The translations under genes were made by a program, and so were the position numbers. This document shows, piece by piece, positions 35,269-43,445 of a stretch of DNA of 64,000 nt (the first letter of the stretch is position 1; every line of letters starts with the position of its first letter). The stretch is from the NCBI RefSeq assembly GCF_002968295.1, contig NZ_CP134399.1, positions 1,922,001-1,986,000 on the forward strand, in the 5' to 3' direction. The notes under the pieces are model-generated. The model saw nothing but the letters and a program-made list of their open reading frames with translations, had not been told where the DNA came from and searched no databases. The DNA is from Mycobacterium sp. ITM-2016-00317. Lineage in GTDB: Bacteria > Actinomycetota > Actinomycetes > Mycobacteriales > Mycobacteriaceae.

Positions 35269-35286
35269 TTCGTTATAAACGTCCGA
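35261..35286. promoter_or_regulatory. 26-bp inverted repeat over a -10 element and start codon
   Basis: Arms TCGGACATTT (35261-35270) and AAACGTCCGA (35277-35286) match with one mismatch around CGTTAT. On the minus strand the spacer includes the TATAAC -10 element, and the left arm includes the ATG of the tiny ORF at 35268. TCCGA/TCGGA pentamers recur just downstream (35220, 35243, 35260), suggesting an operator cluster. Confidence 0.5.
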
Positions 35287-35446
35287 TTACCGGGCCGGGT
35301 CGAGCCCGCGCAGTGCTGCGGGTGCGATCGGGGTCAGGGCGCGTCGACACGAGCGCGCTTCCCCGACCGCGGCCGGTGCCGCCGCGTGGGGCCGGCCGTC
35401 GGCTATCCGCTGCGTGAACAGCGGACCGAGCCGATCGTGCCGCGGG

Positions 35447-36592
35447 CTAGGTGGTGAGGATGGTCGCGCCCGCGGTGCCGGGGGCGCCGTAGAGCTGGGC
35501 GAAACCGACCTTCGGCTCGCCGGGGATCTGCCGGTCGCCGGCCTGCCCGCGCAGCTGGCGGACGATCTCGTGGACCTGCCGCAGACCGGACGCGCCGATG
35601 GGTTCCCCGTTGGCCAGCAGGCCGCCGTCGGTGTTGACCGGCATCGATCCGCCGATCTCGGTGGCGCCGTCGGCGATCAGCTTCTCCTGCTCGCCGTCGG
35701 CGCAGAAGCCGGCTTCGGCCATGTGGATGATCTCGGCGCCGGCGTCGGTGTCCTGCAACTGGATCACGTCGACGTCGGACGGTGCGATGCCGGCTTTCTC
35801 GAACGCGGCACGCGACGCGTACACGGTGGGCGCCACGTCCTCGTCGACCGGCGCGAAGGTGGTGTTGACCTCGTAGGCGCCGTACTTGCGGGTACGCACC
35901 TCCACCGCGCGGACGAAGACCGGCTTGTCGGTGTAGCGGTGCGCGAGGTCGGCCCGGCACATCACGACCGCGGCGGCGCCCTCGTCGGGCGAGCAGAACA
36001 TGTACTGGGTCAGCGGGTAATTCAGCATCGGTGAGTTCAGGATCGCGTCCTCGTCCATCGGCTTGCGGCGGAACGCGTTCGGGTTCAGCGCCCCGTTGCG
36101 CAGGTTCTTGTTGACGACCTTGGCCAGGGTGCGGTGGCTGATGCCGTATTGGTGCAGATAGCGGTTGGCCTTCATGCCGAAGAACTGGGTGGTCAGGTAC
36201 TGGCCGTTCTCCGCATACCAGCTGGGCATGCCGACCAGACCGGGATCCTCGGTGAACGCGCCGCGCGGGTGCTTGTCCAGGCCGACGGCGATGCCGATGT
36301 CATAGTCGCCCAACCGGATTCCGTCGGCGCACGCCTTGGTCGCGCTGGCCGCGGTGGCGCAGGCGTTGAACACGTTGGTGAACGGGATGCCGGAGAGCCC
36401 CACCATGCCGACGATCGCGTCGGGGTTGGCCACGGTCCAGCTGCCGCCGACGCCGAACTGGATGTCGTTCCAGGACAGGCCCGCATCGCTGACCGCGGCG
36501 GTGATCGCGTCCACACCCATCTGCATCGCGGTCTTGCCCTCGAACCTGCCGAACGGGTGCAGTCCGACCCCGATGATCGCGACGTCGTACAT
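35447..36592 (-). CDS. SCP2/lipid-transfer-type thiolase (Ltp-like, possible aldolase)
   Basis: A 381-residue thiolase-fold protein of the lipid-transfer group. A Cys is kept in NACATAASATKA, but the usual catalytic GHP motif is replaced by GEPIGASGL. That change is typical of Ltp2-like enzymes, which catalyse retro-aldol cleavage of 3-hydroxyacyl-CoAs in steroid side-chain breakdown rather than thiolysis. Ltp2-type enzymes work with a DUF35 partner; none is seen in the window. ATG at 36592 has AAAGGA 8 bp upstream. It is co-transcribed with the upstream thioesterase-like gene. Confidence 0.83.
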   Translation of the reverse strand: MYDVAIIGVGLHPFGRFEGKTAMQMGVDAITAAVSDAGLSWNDIQFGVGGSWTVANPDAIVGMVGLSGIPFTNVFNACATAASATKACADGIRLGDYDIGIAVGLDKHPRGAFTEDPGLVGMPSWYAENGQYLTTQFFGMKANRYLHQYGISHRTLAKVVNKNLRNGALNPNAFRRKPMDEDAILNSPMLNYPLTQYMFCSPDEGAAAVVMCRADLAHRYTDKPVFVRAVEVRTRKYGAYEVNTTFAPVDEDVAPTVYASRAAFEKAGIAPSDVDVIQLQDTDAGAEIIHMAEAGFCADGEQEKLIADGATEIGGSMPVNTDGGLLANGEPIGASGLRQVHEIVRQLRGQAGDRQIPGEPKVGFAQLYGAPGTAGATILTT

Positions 36593-36617
36593 CGTGAGGA
36601 TCCTTTCCCGAAGACCG

Positions 36618-37427
36618 TTAACGGCGTGGCCGCACCAGCTGGGCCTGTTGGATAGCGGCCACCGGCCCGCTCTCGTCGAACAACATTCCGCGCGACACAC
36701 CGACTCCGTCGGCGCCGTAGTGGTTTTCGGCCCGGACACCGATCCACGGGCCCACCGGCAGCCGATTGATGTGCACGGCGAGGTCGGTGTTGAGGAACGT
36801 GAACTCGGTGGTGTCGAGCCGGCTGCCCATGCCGTTGGCGATGTCGGCGACGGTGAACAGGCGCTGCGCGGGCGTCATCTCCTCGCCGGCGACGAGGTTG
36901 ACCAGCGGCGTGACCCAGCATTCGGCCAGCTCGCTGTGCAGGATGTCGTTGAGCCAGCGCCAGTCCAGACTCTGGATGTAGGTGCGATCGGTGCCGTCGT
37001 CGGGCAGTCTGCGCCGGCCCTCGCCGACCGGCCGCATGGGCTCGGCGGGGGAGTGCGGCAGCGGTGCCGTCTCGGACCGCTGGAACCGCCACGCCGACGC
37101 GATCGCGACCGGCCTGGCCGTCCCGTCCGGTCCCGCGGCGAGCATCTCGGCCTCGATCAACTCGATCCGGCGGCCGGGGCGCCGAACGGTGGCGTGCACC
37201 CACAGGTCCCCGGCCACCGGCACCGGGCCCAGTAGGTCGACGACGACGCGGCTCAGCCGGGTGTCGTCGCGGGGCGCGCAGCGTTCGGCGGCTCGGACCA
37301 GCAGCGCCGACACCGGGGCGGCGTTCTGCATGTCGCTGCCCCATGTGCTCACCACGTGGTCGGAGGCGGTGAACTTCTCGCCGCGGACGTCGTCGGCGTC
37401 GACGAGGTCGTAGTAGGCGTCGGTCAC
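36618..37427 (-). CDS. Acyl-CoA thioesterase-like protein (TesB-type hotdog)
   Basis: A 269-residue double-hotdog protein of the acyl-CoA thioesterase (TesB-like) group: an N-terminal hotdog with FTASDHVVSTWGSDMQNAAP and VVVDLLGPVPVAG, and a C-terminal hotdog with FTVADIANGMGSRLD and NTDLAVHINRLPVG. It probably releases CoA from an acyl-CoA or serves as an acyl-CoA-binding lyase. The start is GTG at 37427 with AGGA upstream. It is 25 bp upstream of the Ltp-like gene and diverges from a P450 gene at 37516. Confidence 0.8.
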   Translation of the reverse strand: MTDAYYDLVDADDVRGEKFTASDHVVSTWGSDMQNAAPVSALLVRAAERCAPRDDTRLSRVVVDLLGPVPVAGDLWVHATVRRPGRRIELIEAEMLAAGPDGTARPVAIASAWRFQRSETAPLPHSPAEPMRPVGEGRRRLPDDGTDRTYIQSLDWRWLNDILHSELAECWVTPLVNLVAGEEMTPAQRLFTVADIANGMGSRLDTTEFTFLNTDLAVHINRLPVGPWIGVRAENHYGADGVGVSRGMLFDESGPVAAIQQAQLVRPRR

Positions 37428-37515
37428 GTCCCGTCCTGTCTCGCATGCTGCGGCGGCCACCAGCAGGATAGGGTGCCTTTTACCGAAAGCACAACTGGAT
37501 GGCTTACAGGAGGCG

Positions 37516-38715
37516 ATGGTGGCCGTGGTCTTCGACCCCTTCAGTGCGGAGTTCTACCGAGACCCGCACGCCGCCTATCCGCAACTGCGCGCCGAGGCGC
37601 CCGTGTACTACAACCCCACCCACGAGTTCTACGCGCTGAGCCGACATGCCGACGTCGCTGCCGGGCTGAAGGACTTCGCGACGTATTCGTCGGCGTACGG
37701 GGTGGACCTCGGTATGGTCCGGCGCGGGGAGAAGGTGCCGGCCAAGATGCTGATCTCCATCGACCCGCCCGAGCACCGCGCGATGCGCAGCCTGGTCAAC
37801 AAGGTCTTCACCCCGCGGGCGATGGAGGCGCTGCGCGCGATGGTGACGCAGACCGTCGAACGGTTCCTCGCCGAGGTGCAGGGCGGTGAGTTCGACGTGG
37901 TGCAGGACTTCTCCGTCTACTTCCCGGTGGACGTGATCACCCAGATGCTGGGCGTGCCGGAGAAGTACCGCCAGCAGGTCCGGTTGTGGATCGACGAGTC
38001 ACTGCACCGCGAGCCGGGGCAGATCGACATGTCGGAGTCCGGCACGCAGGCGATGGCCGAAACCTGGCTGATGTACTACGAATTGATCAAGCAGCGGCGC
38101 GCGGATCCGTGCGACGACATGATCAGCGCACTGATCGCCGCCGAGGTGACCCGCGAGGACGGAACCGTCGACCGGCTCAAGAACTCCGAGATCGCCGGCT
38201 TCGCGACGCTGCTCGGCGGCGCCGGCGCCGAGACGGTGACGAAGCTGGTCGGCAGCGCCGCGGTGGCGTTCGCGCAGCATCCCGGGCAGTGGCGCCGGCT
38301 GGGTGAGGACCGCGGCAAGATCGGCGTGGCGATCGAGGAGCTGCTGCGCTACGACTCACCGGTGCAGTACAACGTGCGCCGGTCCACCCGTGATGTCACG
38401 CTGCACGGGGTCACGATCCCGGCCGGGGCGCCGGTCTTCCTGCTGGGTGCGTCGGCCAACCGCGACCCGGACGCCTGGACCGCCCCGGACGTGTTCGACA
38501 TCGACCGCGACCGGACCGAGGCCCAGAACCTGGGCTTCGGCTACGGCATCCACAGCTGCCTGGGCGCGGCGCTGGCCCGGCTGGAGACCTCGATCGCGCT
38601 GGACAAGCTGCTGGACTTCATGCCGCGCTACGAAGTGGACTGGGGCGGGTGCCGGCGGGTGAGCATGCAGAACGTGTCCGGGTGGTCACACGTGCCGGTG
38701 CGGGTGCTGCGGTAG
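37516..38715 (+). CDS. Cytochrome P450
   Basis: A soluble bacterial class I P450 of 399 residues, needing a ferredoxin and reductase that are not in the window. The I-helix motif is GGAGAETVTKL, where the usual acid-alcohol pair is Glu-Thr; ExxR is EELLR; the heme loop is FGYGIHSCLGAALAR with the Cys ligand near residue 347. ATG at 37516 follows AGGAGG by only 2 bp; the adjacent GTG at 37519 is better spaced. It probably hydroxylates a hydrophobic substrate of this catabolic region. CYP subfamily cannot be told from sequence alone. Confidence 0.9.
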   Translation: MVAVVFDPFSAEFYRDPHAAYPQLRAEAPVYYNPTHEFYALSRHADVAAGLKDFATYSSAYGVDLGMVRRGEKVPAKMLISIDPPEHRAMRSLVNKVFTPRAMEALRAMVTQTVERFLAEVQGGEFDVVQDFSVYFPVDVITQMLGVPEKYRQQVRLWIDESLHREPGQIDMSESGTQAMAETWLMYYELIKQRRADPCDDMISALIAAEVTREDGTVDRLKNSEIAGFATLLGGAGAETVTKLVGSAAVAFAQHPGQWRRLGEDRGKIGVAIEELLRYDSPVQYNVRRSTRDVTLHGVTIPAGAPVFLLGASANRDPDAWTAPDVFDIDRDRTEAQNLGFGYGIHSCLGAALARLETSIALDKLLDFMPRYEVDWGGCRRVSMQNVSGWSHVPVRVLR

Positions 38716-38718
38716 CTC

Positions 38719-39093
38719 TCAGCGCGGCTCGATCAGGTCGCGCAGCCGCTCGGCCGGAACGACCGTCGCGCCGAGCGCGCCGACCTGCTCGGCCAGCGCC
38801 CGGTCGGATGTCGCGACCCGGATCTGTTCCGGGTGCGCGTCGGCCCCGATCATCCGGACGATCTCGTCGTCCGCGGAATTCGGCGCCGCAGCAGGTGCGT
38901 TCGCCACCGTCACCACCGAGGATTCGATCGGCGGCGACGGCGGGCGCTCGAAGACCACCGTCACGTCGGCGTCATCGGCGGCCGCCCACCGCTCAAGGTT
39001 CTGCACCAGCGTCACCATCGCCCGGTGCCGGTCGCGCCACCACCCGTCGGGGCGGCAGCCGATCACGTTCATCCCGTCGACGATCCAGCGCAT
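38719..39093 (-). CDS. NYN-domain (PIN-like) RNA-binding/nuclease protein
   Basis: A 124-residue YacP/NYN-type protein with the PIN-like acidic site: VDGMNVIG at the N terminus, NSADDEIVRM in the middle and ATSDRALAEQV near the end. Such proteins are putative RNA-binding or ribonuclease enzymes. It has no evident link to the catabolic genes, so it looks like a housekeeping passenger. It ends 3 bp from the convergent P450 gene and begins downstream of a long hairpin that separates it from the CoA-transferase gene. Confidence 0.83.
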   Translation of the reverse strand: MRWIVDGMNVIGCRPDGWWRDRHRAMVTLVQNLERWAAADDADVTVVFERPPSPPIESSVVTVANAPAAAPNSADDEIVRMIGADAHPEQIRVATSDRALAEQVGALGATVVPAERLRDLIEPR

Positions 39094-39125
39094 TGTGGGC
39101 AGATTAGCGAAGCGCGGCCCTCTCT

Positions 39126-39190
39126 CCGCCGAAATTGCATTCCACGCGCTGTTTTGCGGACTTGACGCGCGTGGAATGCAATTTCGGCGG
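39126..39190. terminator. 24-bp hairpin after CoA-transferase gene
   Basis: Arms 39126-39149 and 39167-39190 pair perfectly around a 17-base loop. The stem core GAAATTGCATTCCACGCG is the same as in the hairpin at 58238-58304, although the loops differ. It lies 8 bp after the stop of the minus-strand CoA transferase and 32 bp before the NYN gene start, so it can terminate the former. Confidence 0.65.
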
Positions 39191-39198
39191 GGATGACG

Positions 39199-40425
39199 TC
39201 AGGCGATCGCGCCGCTGTCCTTGAGCGCCTCGATGCGGTCCCAGTCCAGGCCGAGCTCCATCAGCACGATCTCGGTGTGCTCGGAGGCCTGCGGCGCGCG
39301 GGTGGTCTGCAGCGGCTCGTGGTTGAACTGCACAGGCCCGCGCACCACCTTGAACGGTTCCCCGCCGTCACCGGCTTCCACCTCGACGACCATGTCGTTG
39401 GCCAGCGCCTGCTCGTCGCTGCCGAGATCGACCAGGCTCTGGAACGGCGCCCACTGACCCTTCATCGTCTTCAGATGTTCGCGCCAGTAGTCGAACGGCT
39501 TGCTGCGGATCGACTCGGCGATGAGTTGCACTGCGGCCGGGGCGTTCTCGATCAGCGGCATGACCTCGCTGAAACGCGGGTCGTCGGCGAGCTCGGGCAG
39601 GCCGAGATGCTCGAACGCGTCGCGGATGTAGCCGGTCGGGCTGACGATGCACAGGTTGATCGTGCCGCCGTCGGAGGTGAGGTAGTTGCCCAGGAACGGG
39701 TTGACCGACGGGCTCGCCGAGTCCGGCATCAGCGAGCGCATGGTCTGGCCGGTCTCCATGCCCTGGGTCACGCTCGCGCCGGCCGCCCACCAGGCGGTGC
39801 TGAGCAGCGACACGTCCAGCTCGACGGCCTCGCCGGTGCGCTCACGGTGGAACAGCGCCGCCGAGATCCCGCCGGCGATGTTCATCCCGCCGATCGAGTC
39901 GCCGAACGCCGGAATGCCCTGCGACAGCGCACCGCCGATCTCCTCCGGCGTCAGCGCGTGCCCGACGCCGCTGCGCGTCCAGAACGCGGTGCCGTCGAAG
40001 CCGCCGGTGTCGCGCTCGGGGCCCTTGTCGCCGTAGGCGCTGCCGCGGGCATAGATGATGTCCGGATTCACCGCGCGGATGTGCTCGATGTCGAACTTGT
40101 TCTTCTGCCGCTGGGCGGGCATGTAGTTGGTCAGGAACACGTCGGCGGTCTTGGCGATCTCGTAGAGCACCTCCTGGCCTTCGGGGGTGGAGACGTCGAT
40201 GCCGACGCTGCGCTTGCCACGGTTGGGATGCTCGATCAGCGGGTGGCGGTTGGGGTCCAGCTGGAACCCGCCCATGTTGATGAAGCCGCGTTGGGTGTCA
40301 CCGCGCACCGGGTGCTCGACCTTGATGACGTCGGCGCCCCAGTCGGCGAGGATCGCGCCTGCCGCGGGTACGAACGTGAACTGCGCAACCTCGAGGACGC
40401 GAACGCCCTCCATCACCTTGATCAA
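39199..40425 (-). CDS. CaiB/BaiF family (class III) CoA transferase
   Basis: About 408 residues. Class III CoA-transferase features include MEGVRVLEVAQFTFVPAAG, GADVIKVEHPVRGD, NRGKRSVGIDV and DVFLTNYMPAQRQK, which contains the region around the family's catalytic acid. It differs clearly from the copy at 13958. The start chosen is TTG at 40425, 6 bp after AAGGGA; ATG at 40413 is an alternative. It diverges from an aldehyde dehydrogenase across the inverted repeat at 40477, so both are likely regulon members. Confidence 0.87.
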   Translation of the reverse strand: MIKVMEGVRVLEVAQFTFVPAAGAILADWGADVIKVEHPVRGDTQRGFINMGGFQLDPNRHPLIEHPNRGKRSVGIDVSTPEGQEVLYEIAKTADVFLTNYMPAQRQKNKFDIEHIRAVNPDIIYARGSAYGDKGPERDTGGFDGTAFWTRSGVGHALTPEEIGGALSQGIPAFGDSIGGMNIAGGISAALFHRERTGEAVELDVSLLSTAWWAAGASVTQGMETGQTMRSLMPDSASPSVNPFLGNYLTSDGGTINLCIVSPTGYIRDAFEHLGLPELADDPRFSEVMPLIENAPAAVQLIAESIRSKPFDYWREHLKTMKGQWAPFQSLVDLGSDEQALANDMVVEVEAGDGGEPFKVVRGPVQFNHEPLQTTRAPQASEHTEIVLMELGLDWDRIEALKDSGAIA

Positions 40426-40476
40426 GTGCAATCCCTTCTGACGACGATGTCTTTCGCGGAGTCTAGCGGAGCTCCG

Positions 40477-40497
40477 ATACTGTAATGTTTACCGTTG
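40477..40497. promoter_or_regulatory. Operator-like 21-bp inverted repeat, CoA transferase / aldehyde dehydrogenase
   Basis: ATACTGTAA-TGT-TTACCGTTG. TACTGT on the plus strand (40479-40484) and TACAGT on the minus strand can act as -10 elements for the aldehyde dehydrogenase (GTG 40531) and the CoA transferase (TTG 40425), so one bound protein could block both. Confidence 0.6.
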
Positions 40498-40530
40498 AAC
40501 ATCCCGGAACAACGGCCGCGGAGGTCCCAG

Positions 40531-42081
40531 GTGAGCGAAGCGCGGGCCGGCACGGTCGACGGCACCGAGACCAGTGTGGAGTGGGGCAGGCGCGCGGCGC
40601 AGCACGCCGAACCCCGAATGCTGATCGCGGGCGACCTCGTCGAGGCGGCCGCCGGGGCGCGGTTCGACAATCTCAGCCCCGCCACCGGCGCTGTGCTGGG
40701 CAGCGTCGCGGCAGCGGACACACGGGACATGCTGGCGGCCGTCACCGCGGCACGTACCGCGTTCGACGCGACCGACTGGTCGACCAACCGGGAACTGCGC
40801 AGACGGTGCCTGGACCAGTTGCAGGCCGCGATCGAATCCGAAAAGAGCGACCTGCGAACCGAACTCGTCGCCGAGGTGGGTTGTCCGGTGATGACGACCG
40901 AGACCGCGCAGCTGGACTGGCCGCTGGCCGAAGCGCTGCGCTACCCTGCCCAACTGATCGACACCTTCGAGTGGGAGCGGGTGCTCGAGGGCGGCGGCCT
41001 GTTCGGCGAGCGCAACATCCGTACCGTCGTCAAGGAAGCCGTCGGCGTGGTCGCCGCGGTGACCCCGTCGAACTTCCCGATCGAGGTCATCCTCAACAAG
41101 CTCGGACCGGCGCTGGCCGCAGGCAACACGGTCGTCCTCAAACCGGATCCGCACACCCCGTGGAACGCCACCCGACTGGGCAGGCTCGTCGCCGAGAAGA
41201 CCGACATCCCGCCCGGCGTGGTCAACGTGGTGACGACCCCGGCCAACGAGGTCGCCGGCCTGCTCGGCACCGACCCGCGGGTGGACCTGGTGTCGTTCAC
41301 CGGTTCGACCGCGGTCGGCAAGCTGCTGATGCGCCAAGGCGCGGACACGATGAAACGCATGTTCCTCGAGCTCGGCGGCAAGTCCGCGGCCATCGTGCTC
41401 GACGACGCGAACCCCGCGGTCATCGTCCCGACGGCCATGGGCGTCTCCGTGCACGCCGGGCAGGCCTGCGCGGCGACCACCCGGATGCTGATCCACCGGT
41501 CGCTCTACGAGCAGGCCGTCATCGACATCACCGCCGCGTATCAGCTGCTGCCCGTCGGGGATCCGGCCGATCCCGGCACCCTCGTCGGGCCGGTGATCAG
41601 CGCCGCCCAGAAGGACCGGGTGCTCGCCGCGATCGAGGGTGCCCGGAGCGCGGGGGCGGAGATCACCGTCGGCGGCGGGCCCGTCGAGGAGCTGCCGGAG
41701 TATCTGCGCGGCGGCCATTTCGTCGCACCGACCGTGGTGACCGGGGTCGACAACAGCGCCGCGATCGCGCAGCAGGAGGTGTTCGGGCCCGTTCTGGTGC
41801 TACTGCCGTTCGACGATGACGACGACGCGGTGCGCATCGCCAACGACAGCATGTTCGGGCTGGCCGGTGCGGTGATGTCGCGCTCGGCCGAGCGGGGGAT
41901 GAGCATCGCCCGGCGCGTGCGTACCGGCGCCTTCGGGGTCAACGGCGGCATGTTCTACGGCGCCGACGCCCCGTTCGGCGGGTACAAGAGCAGCGGCGTC
42001 GGAAGGCAATGCGGCATCGAGGGTTTCCAGCAGTACCTGGAAACCAAGACCATCGCCCGCCGCGAGCGACGGCAGAGCTGA
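40531..42081 (+). CDS. Aldehyde dehydrogenase (NAD(P)-dependent)
   Basis: A 516-residue aldehyde dehydrogenase: AAVTPSNFPIEVILNK (cofactor loop), FTGSTAVGK, the general base Glu in LELGGKSA and the nucleophilic Cys in HAGQACAATTRM near residue 313, then EVFGPVLVLL and PFGGYKSSGVG. It oxidises an aldehyde to the acid, probably feeding a CoA ligase. GTG at 40531 has GGAG 7 bp upstream; an in-frame TTG at 40495 lies inside the operator-like repeat and is unlikely. It converges on a P450 gene. Confidence 0.9.
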   Translation: MSEARAGTVDGTETSVEWGRRAAQHAEPRMLIAGDLVEAAAGARFDNLSPATGAVLGSVAAADTRDMLAAVTAARTAFDATDWSTNRELRRRCLDQLQAAIESEKSDLRTELVAEVGCPVMTTETAQLDWPLAEALRYPAQLIDTFEWERVLEGGGLFGERNIRTVVKEAVGVVAAVTPSNFPIEVILNKLGPALAAGNTVVLKPDPHTPWNATRLGRLVAEKTDIPPGVVNVVTTPANEVAGLLGTDPRVDLVSFTGSTAVGKLLMRQGADTMKRMFLELGGKSAAIVLDDANPAVIVPTAMGVSVHAGQACAATTRMLIHRSLYEQAVIDITAAYQLLPVGDPADPGTLVGPVISAAQKDRVLAAIEGARSAGAEITVGGGPVEELPEYLRGGHFVAPTVVTGVDNSAAIAQQEVFGPVLVLLPFDDDDDAVRIANDSMFGLAGAVMSRSAERGMSIARRVRTGAFGVNGGMFYGADAPFGGYKSSGVGRQCGIEGFQQYLETKTIARRERRQS

Positions 42082-42140
42082 TCCTCTGCGCGAGCGTGAA
42101 GCCAGGGCTGTGCTTCGAGCCCGTTTCGCGACCCGGAATG

Positions 42141-43325
42141 CTATTCCGTGGGGGTGGGGGTGAAGGTGACCGGCAGCGCGGTCGGGGAGCGGAACGGCTG
42201 ACCGAAGATGTGCGGGTCGTCGTCGGTGCGCAACCGGATGTCCGACAGCCTGCCCAGCAGCCTCTCCACGGCCACCCGGGTCTCCATCCGGGCAAGGTGC
42301 AGACCCATGCAGGTGTGCTCGCCGGCGGCAAAAGACAGGTGCGGCACCCTCTTCCGGAAGATGTCGAAGTCCTCGGGCCGCTCCCAGCGCGTCTCGTCAC
42401 GGTTGGCCGACCCGATGCACACGTCGATCACCGCACCGGCTGGGATCTGCACCCCGTCGATCTCGGCGTCCTCGGTGGCGAAGCGCTGCACCGTGGTCAG
42501 CGGTGTCTCGTAGCGCAGCGCCTCCTCGATGGCCGGACCGATCAACGCGGGGTCGGCGTTGACGGCGTCGAACTGGTCGCGGTGGGTGAGCAGCAGGTAG
42601 AGCAGATTGCCCGAGGACCGGAACGTGGTCTCCAGGCCGGCGGGCAGCAGCAGGCGCAGAAACGAGTAGATGGCCTCGTCGGTGAGGCGTTCACCGTCGA
42701 TCTCGGCCGACACCAGGTCGCCGATGATGTCCTCGGTGGGCGCTGACCGGCGCCGGTCGATCTGATCGAGAAAATAGTCCTTCAGAGCAGCCGACGCCTC
42801 GAACGCCCTCTTGTGCTTGATGGTGTAGCTGATCAGCTCGACCGCGCGCTTGCGGAACCACGGCAGGTCCTCCTCGGGCAGGCCGAGCAACCGGGAGATC
42901 ACCCGGGTGGGGAACTCCAGGGCGAAGTCGCGGATCAGGTCTGCGCTGCCGTGGTCGACCATCTCGTCGATCAGGCCGTCGACGACGGGGCGCACGATCT
43001 CGGGCTCCCACCGTGCCAGCGATCTGGTCTTGAACGCCGCGGAGACGAGGTTGCGGTGCGCCCAGTGCGTCCTGCCCTCCATCGCGAGGATGGTCGGGCC
43101 GATGAACAATCCGATCGTGGAGTCGTAGATCTTGGAGTTGAACACCTTGCCGTCGCGGAACACCCGGTTGACCGCATCGAACGACACCGCGGCGTAGAGG
43201 TTTTCGGGGCGTAGCGAGTCCGGGGTCTTGGACCAGTCCATCACAGATCCGCGGAACACCCCGCACTCGGCGCGGCGGCGCGCGAACATCGGATACGGAT
43301 CGCGGAGATCGATGGGCTCGTCCAT
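42141..43325 (-). CDS. Cytochrome P450
   Basis: About 394 residues. The I-helix is LPAGLETTFRSS (Glu-Thr), ExxR is EEALR and the heme loop FAAGEHTCMGLHLARME puts the Cys near residue 337. ATG at 43325 has AGGA about 8 bp upstream. An ATG at 43352 is in frame and coincides with the transcription start predicted from a TACAGT element in the inverted repeat at 43357, so a leaderless longer form is possible. It is divergent from an aldehyde dehydrogenase across that repeat. Alcohol-to-aldehyde-to-acid chemistry by the pair is a plausible inference. Confidence 0.9.
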   Translation of the reverse strand: MDEPIDLRDPYPMFARRRAECGVFRGSVMDWSKTPDSLRPENLYAAVSFDAVNRVFRDGKVFNSKIYDSTIGLFIGPTILAMEGRTHWAHRNLVSAAFKTRSLARWEPEIVRPVVDGLIDEMVDHGSADLIRDFALEFPTRVISRLLGLPEEDLPWFRKRAVELISYTIKHKRAFEASAALKDYFLDQIDRRRSAPTEDIIGDLVSAEIDGERLTDEAIYSFLRLLLPAGLETTFRSSGNLLYLLLTHRDQFDAVNADPALIGPAIEEALRYETPLTTVQRFATEDAEIDGVQIPAGAVIDVCIGSANRDETRWERPEDFDIFRKRVPHLSFAAGEHTCMGLHLARMETRVAVERLLGRLSDIRLRTDDDPHIFGQPFRSPTALPVTFTPTPTE

Positions 43326-43356
43326 CGCGAGGTCCTGCGGGGGTGCCTCCATGCAG

Positions 43357-43377
43357 TTACTGTAATCCTTACGGTAA
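43357..43377. promoter_or_regulatory. Best copy of the 21-bp inverted repeat, P450 / aldehyde dehydrogenase
   Basis: TTACTGTAA-TCC-TTACGGTAA, flanked by a further G and C that extend the symmetry by one pair. It is the most symmetric of six copies. The minus-strand TACAGT inside it would start transcription at about 43352, the P450 gene's first ATG. A second TACAGT (43385-43390) may serve the plus-strand aldehyde dehydrogenase. Confidence 0.65.
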
Positions 43378-43445
43378 CCTGCTGTACAGTGTCTGCGGTA
43401 TCGCCATGGCCGATACCGCAGACAGCGTCGGAGGAGGGCTCGCGC

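Noticed and set aside
36615..36624. Palindrome CCGTTAACGG between the thioesterase and Ltp-like genes
   Set aside because: It contains the thioesterase stop codon and lies within an operon; it is short and there is no promoter beside it, so it is probably chance.
42134..42148. Small hairpin CGGAAT-GCT-ATTCCG between convergent aldehyde dehydrogenase and P450 genes
   Set aside because: A 6-bp stem overlapping the P450 stop is too weak to call a terminator.
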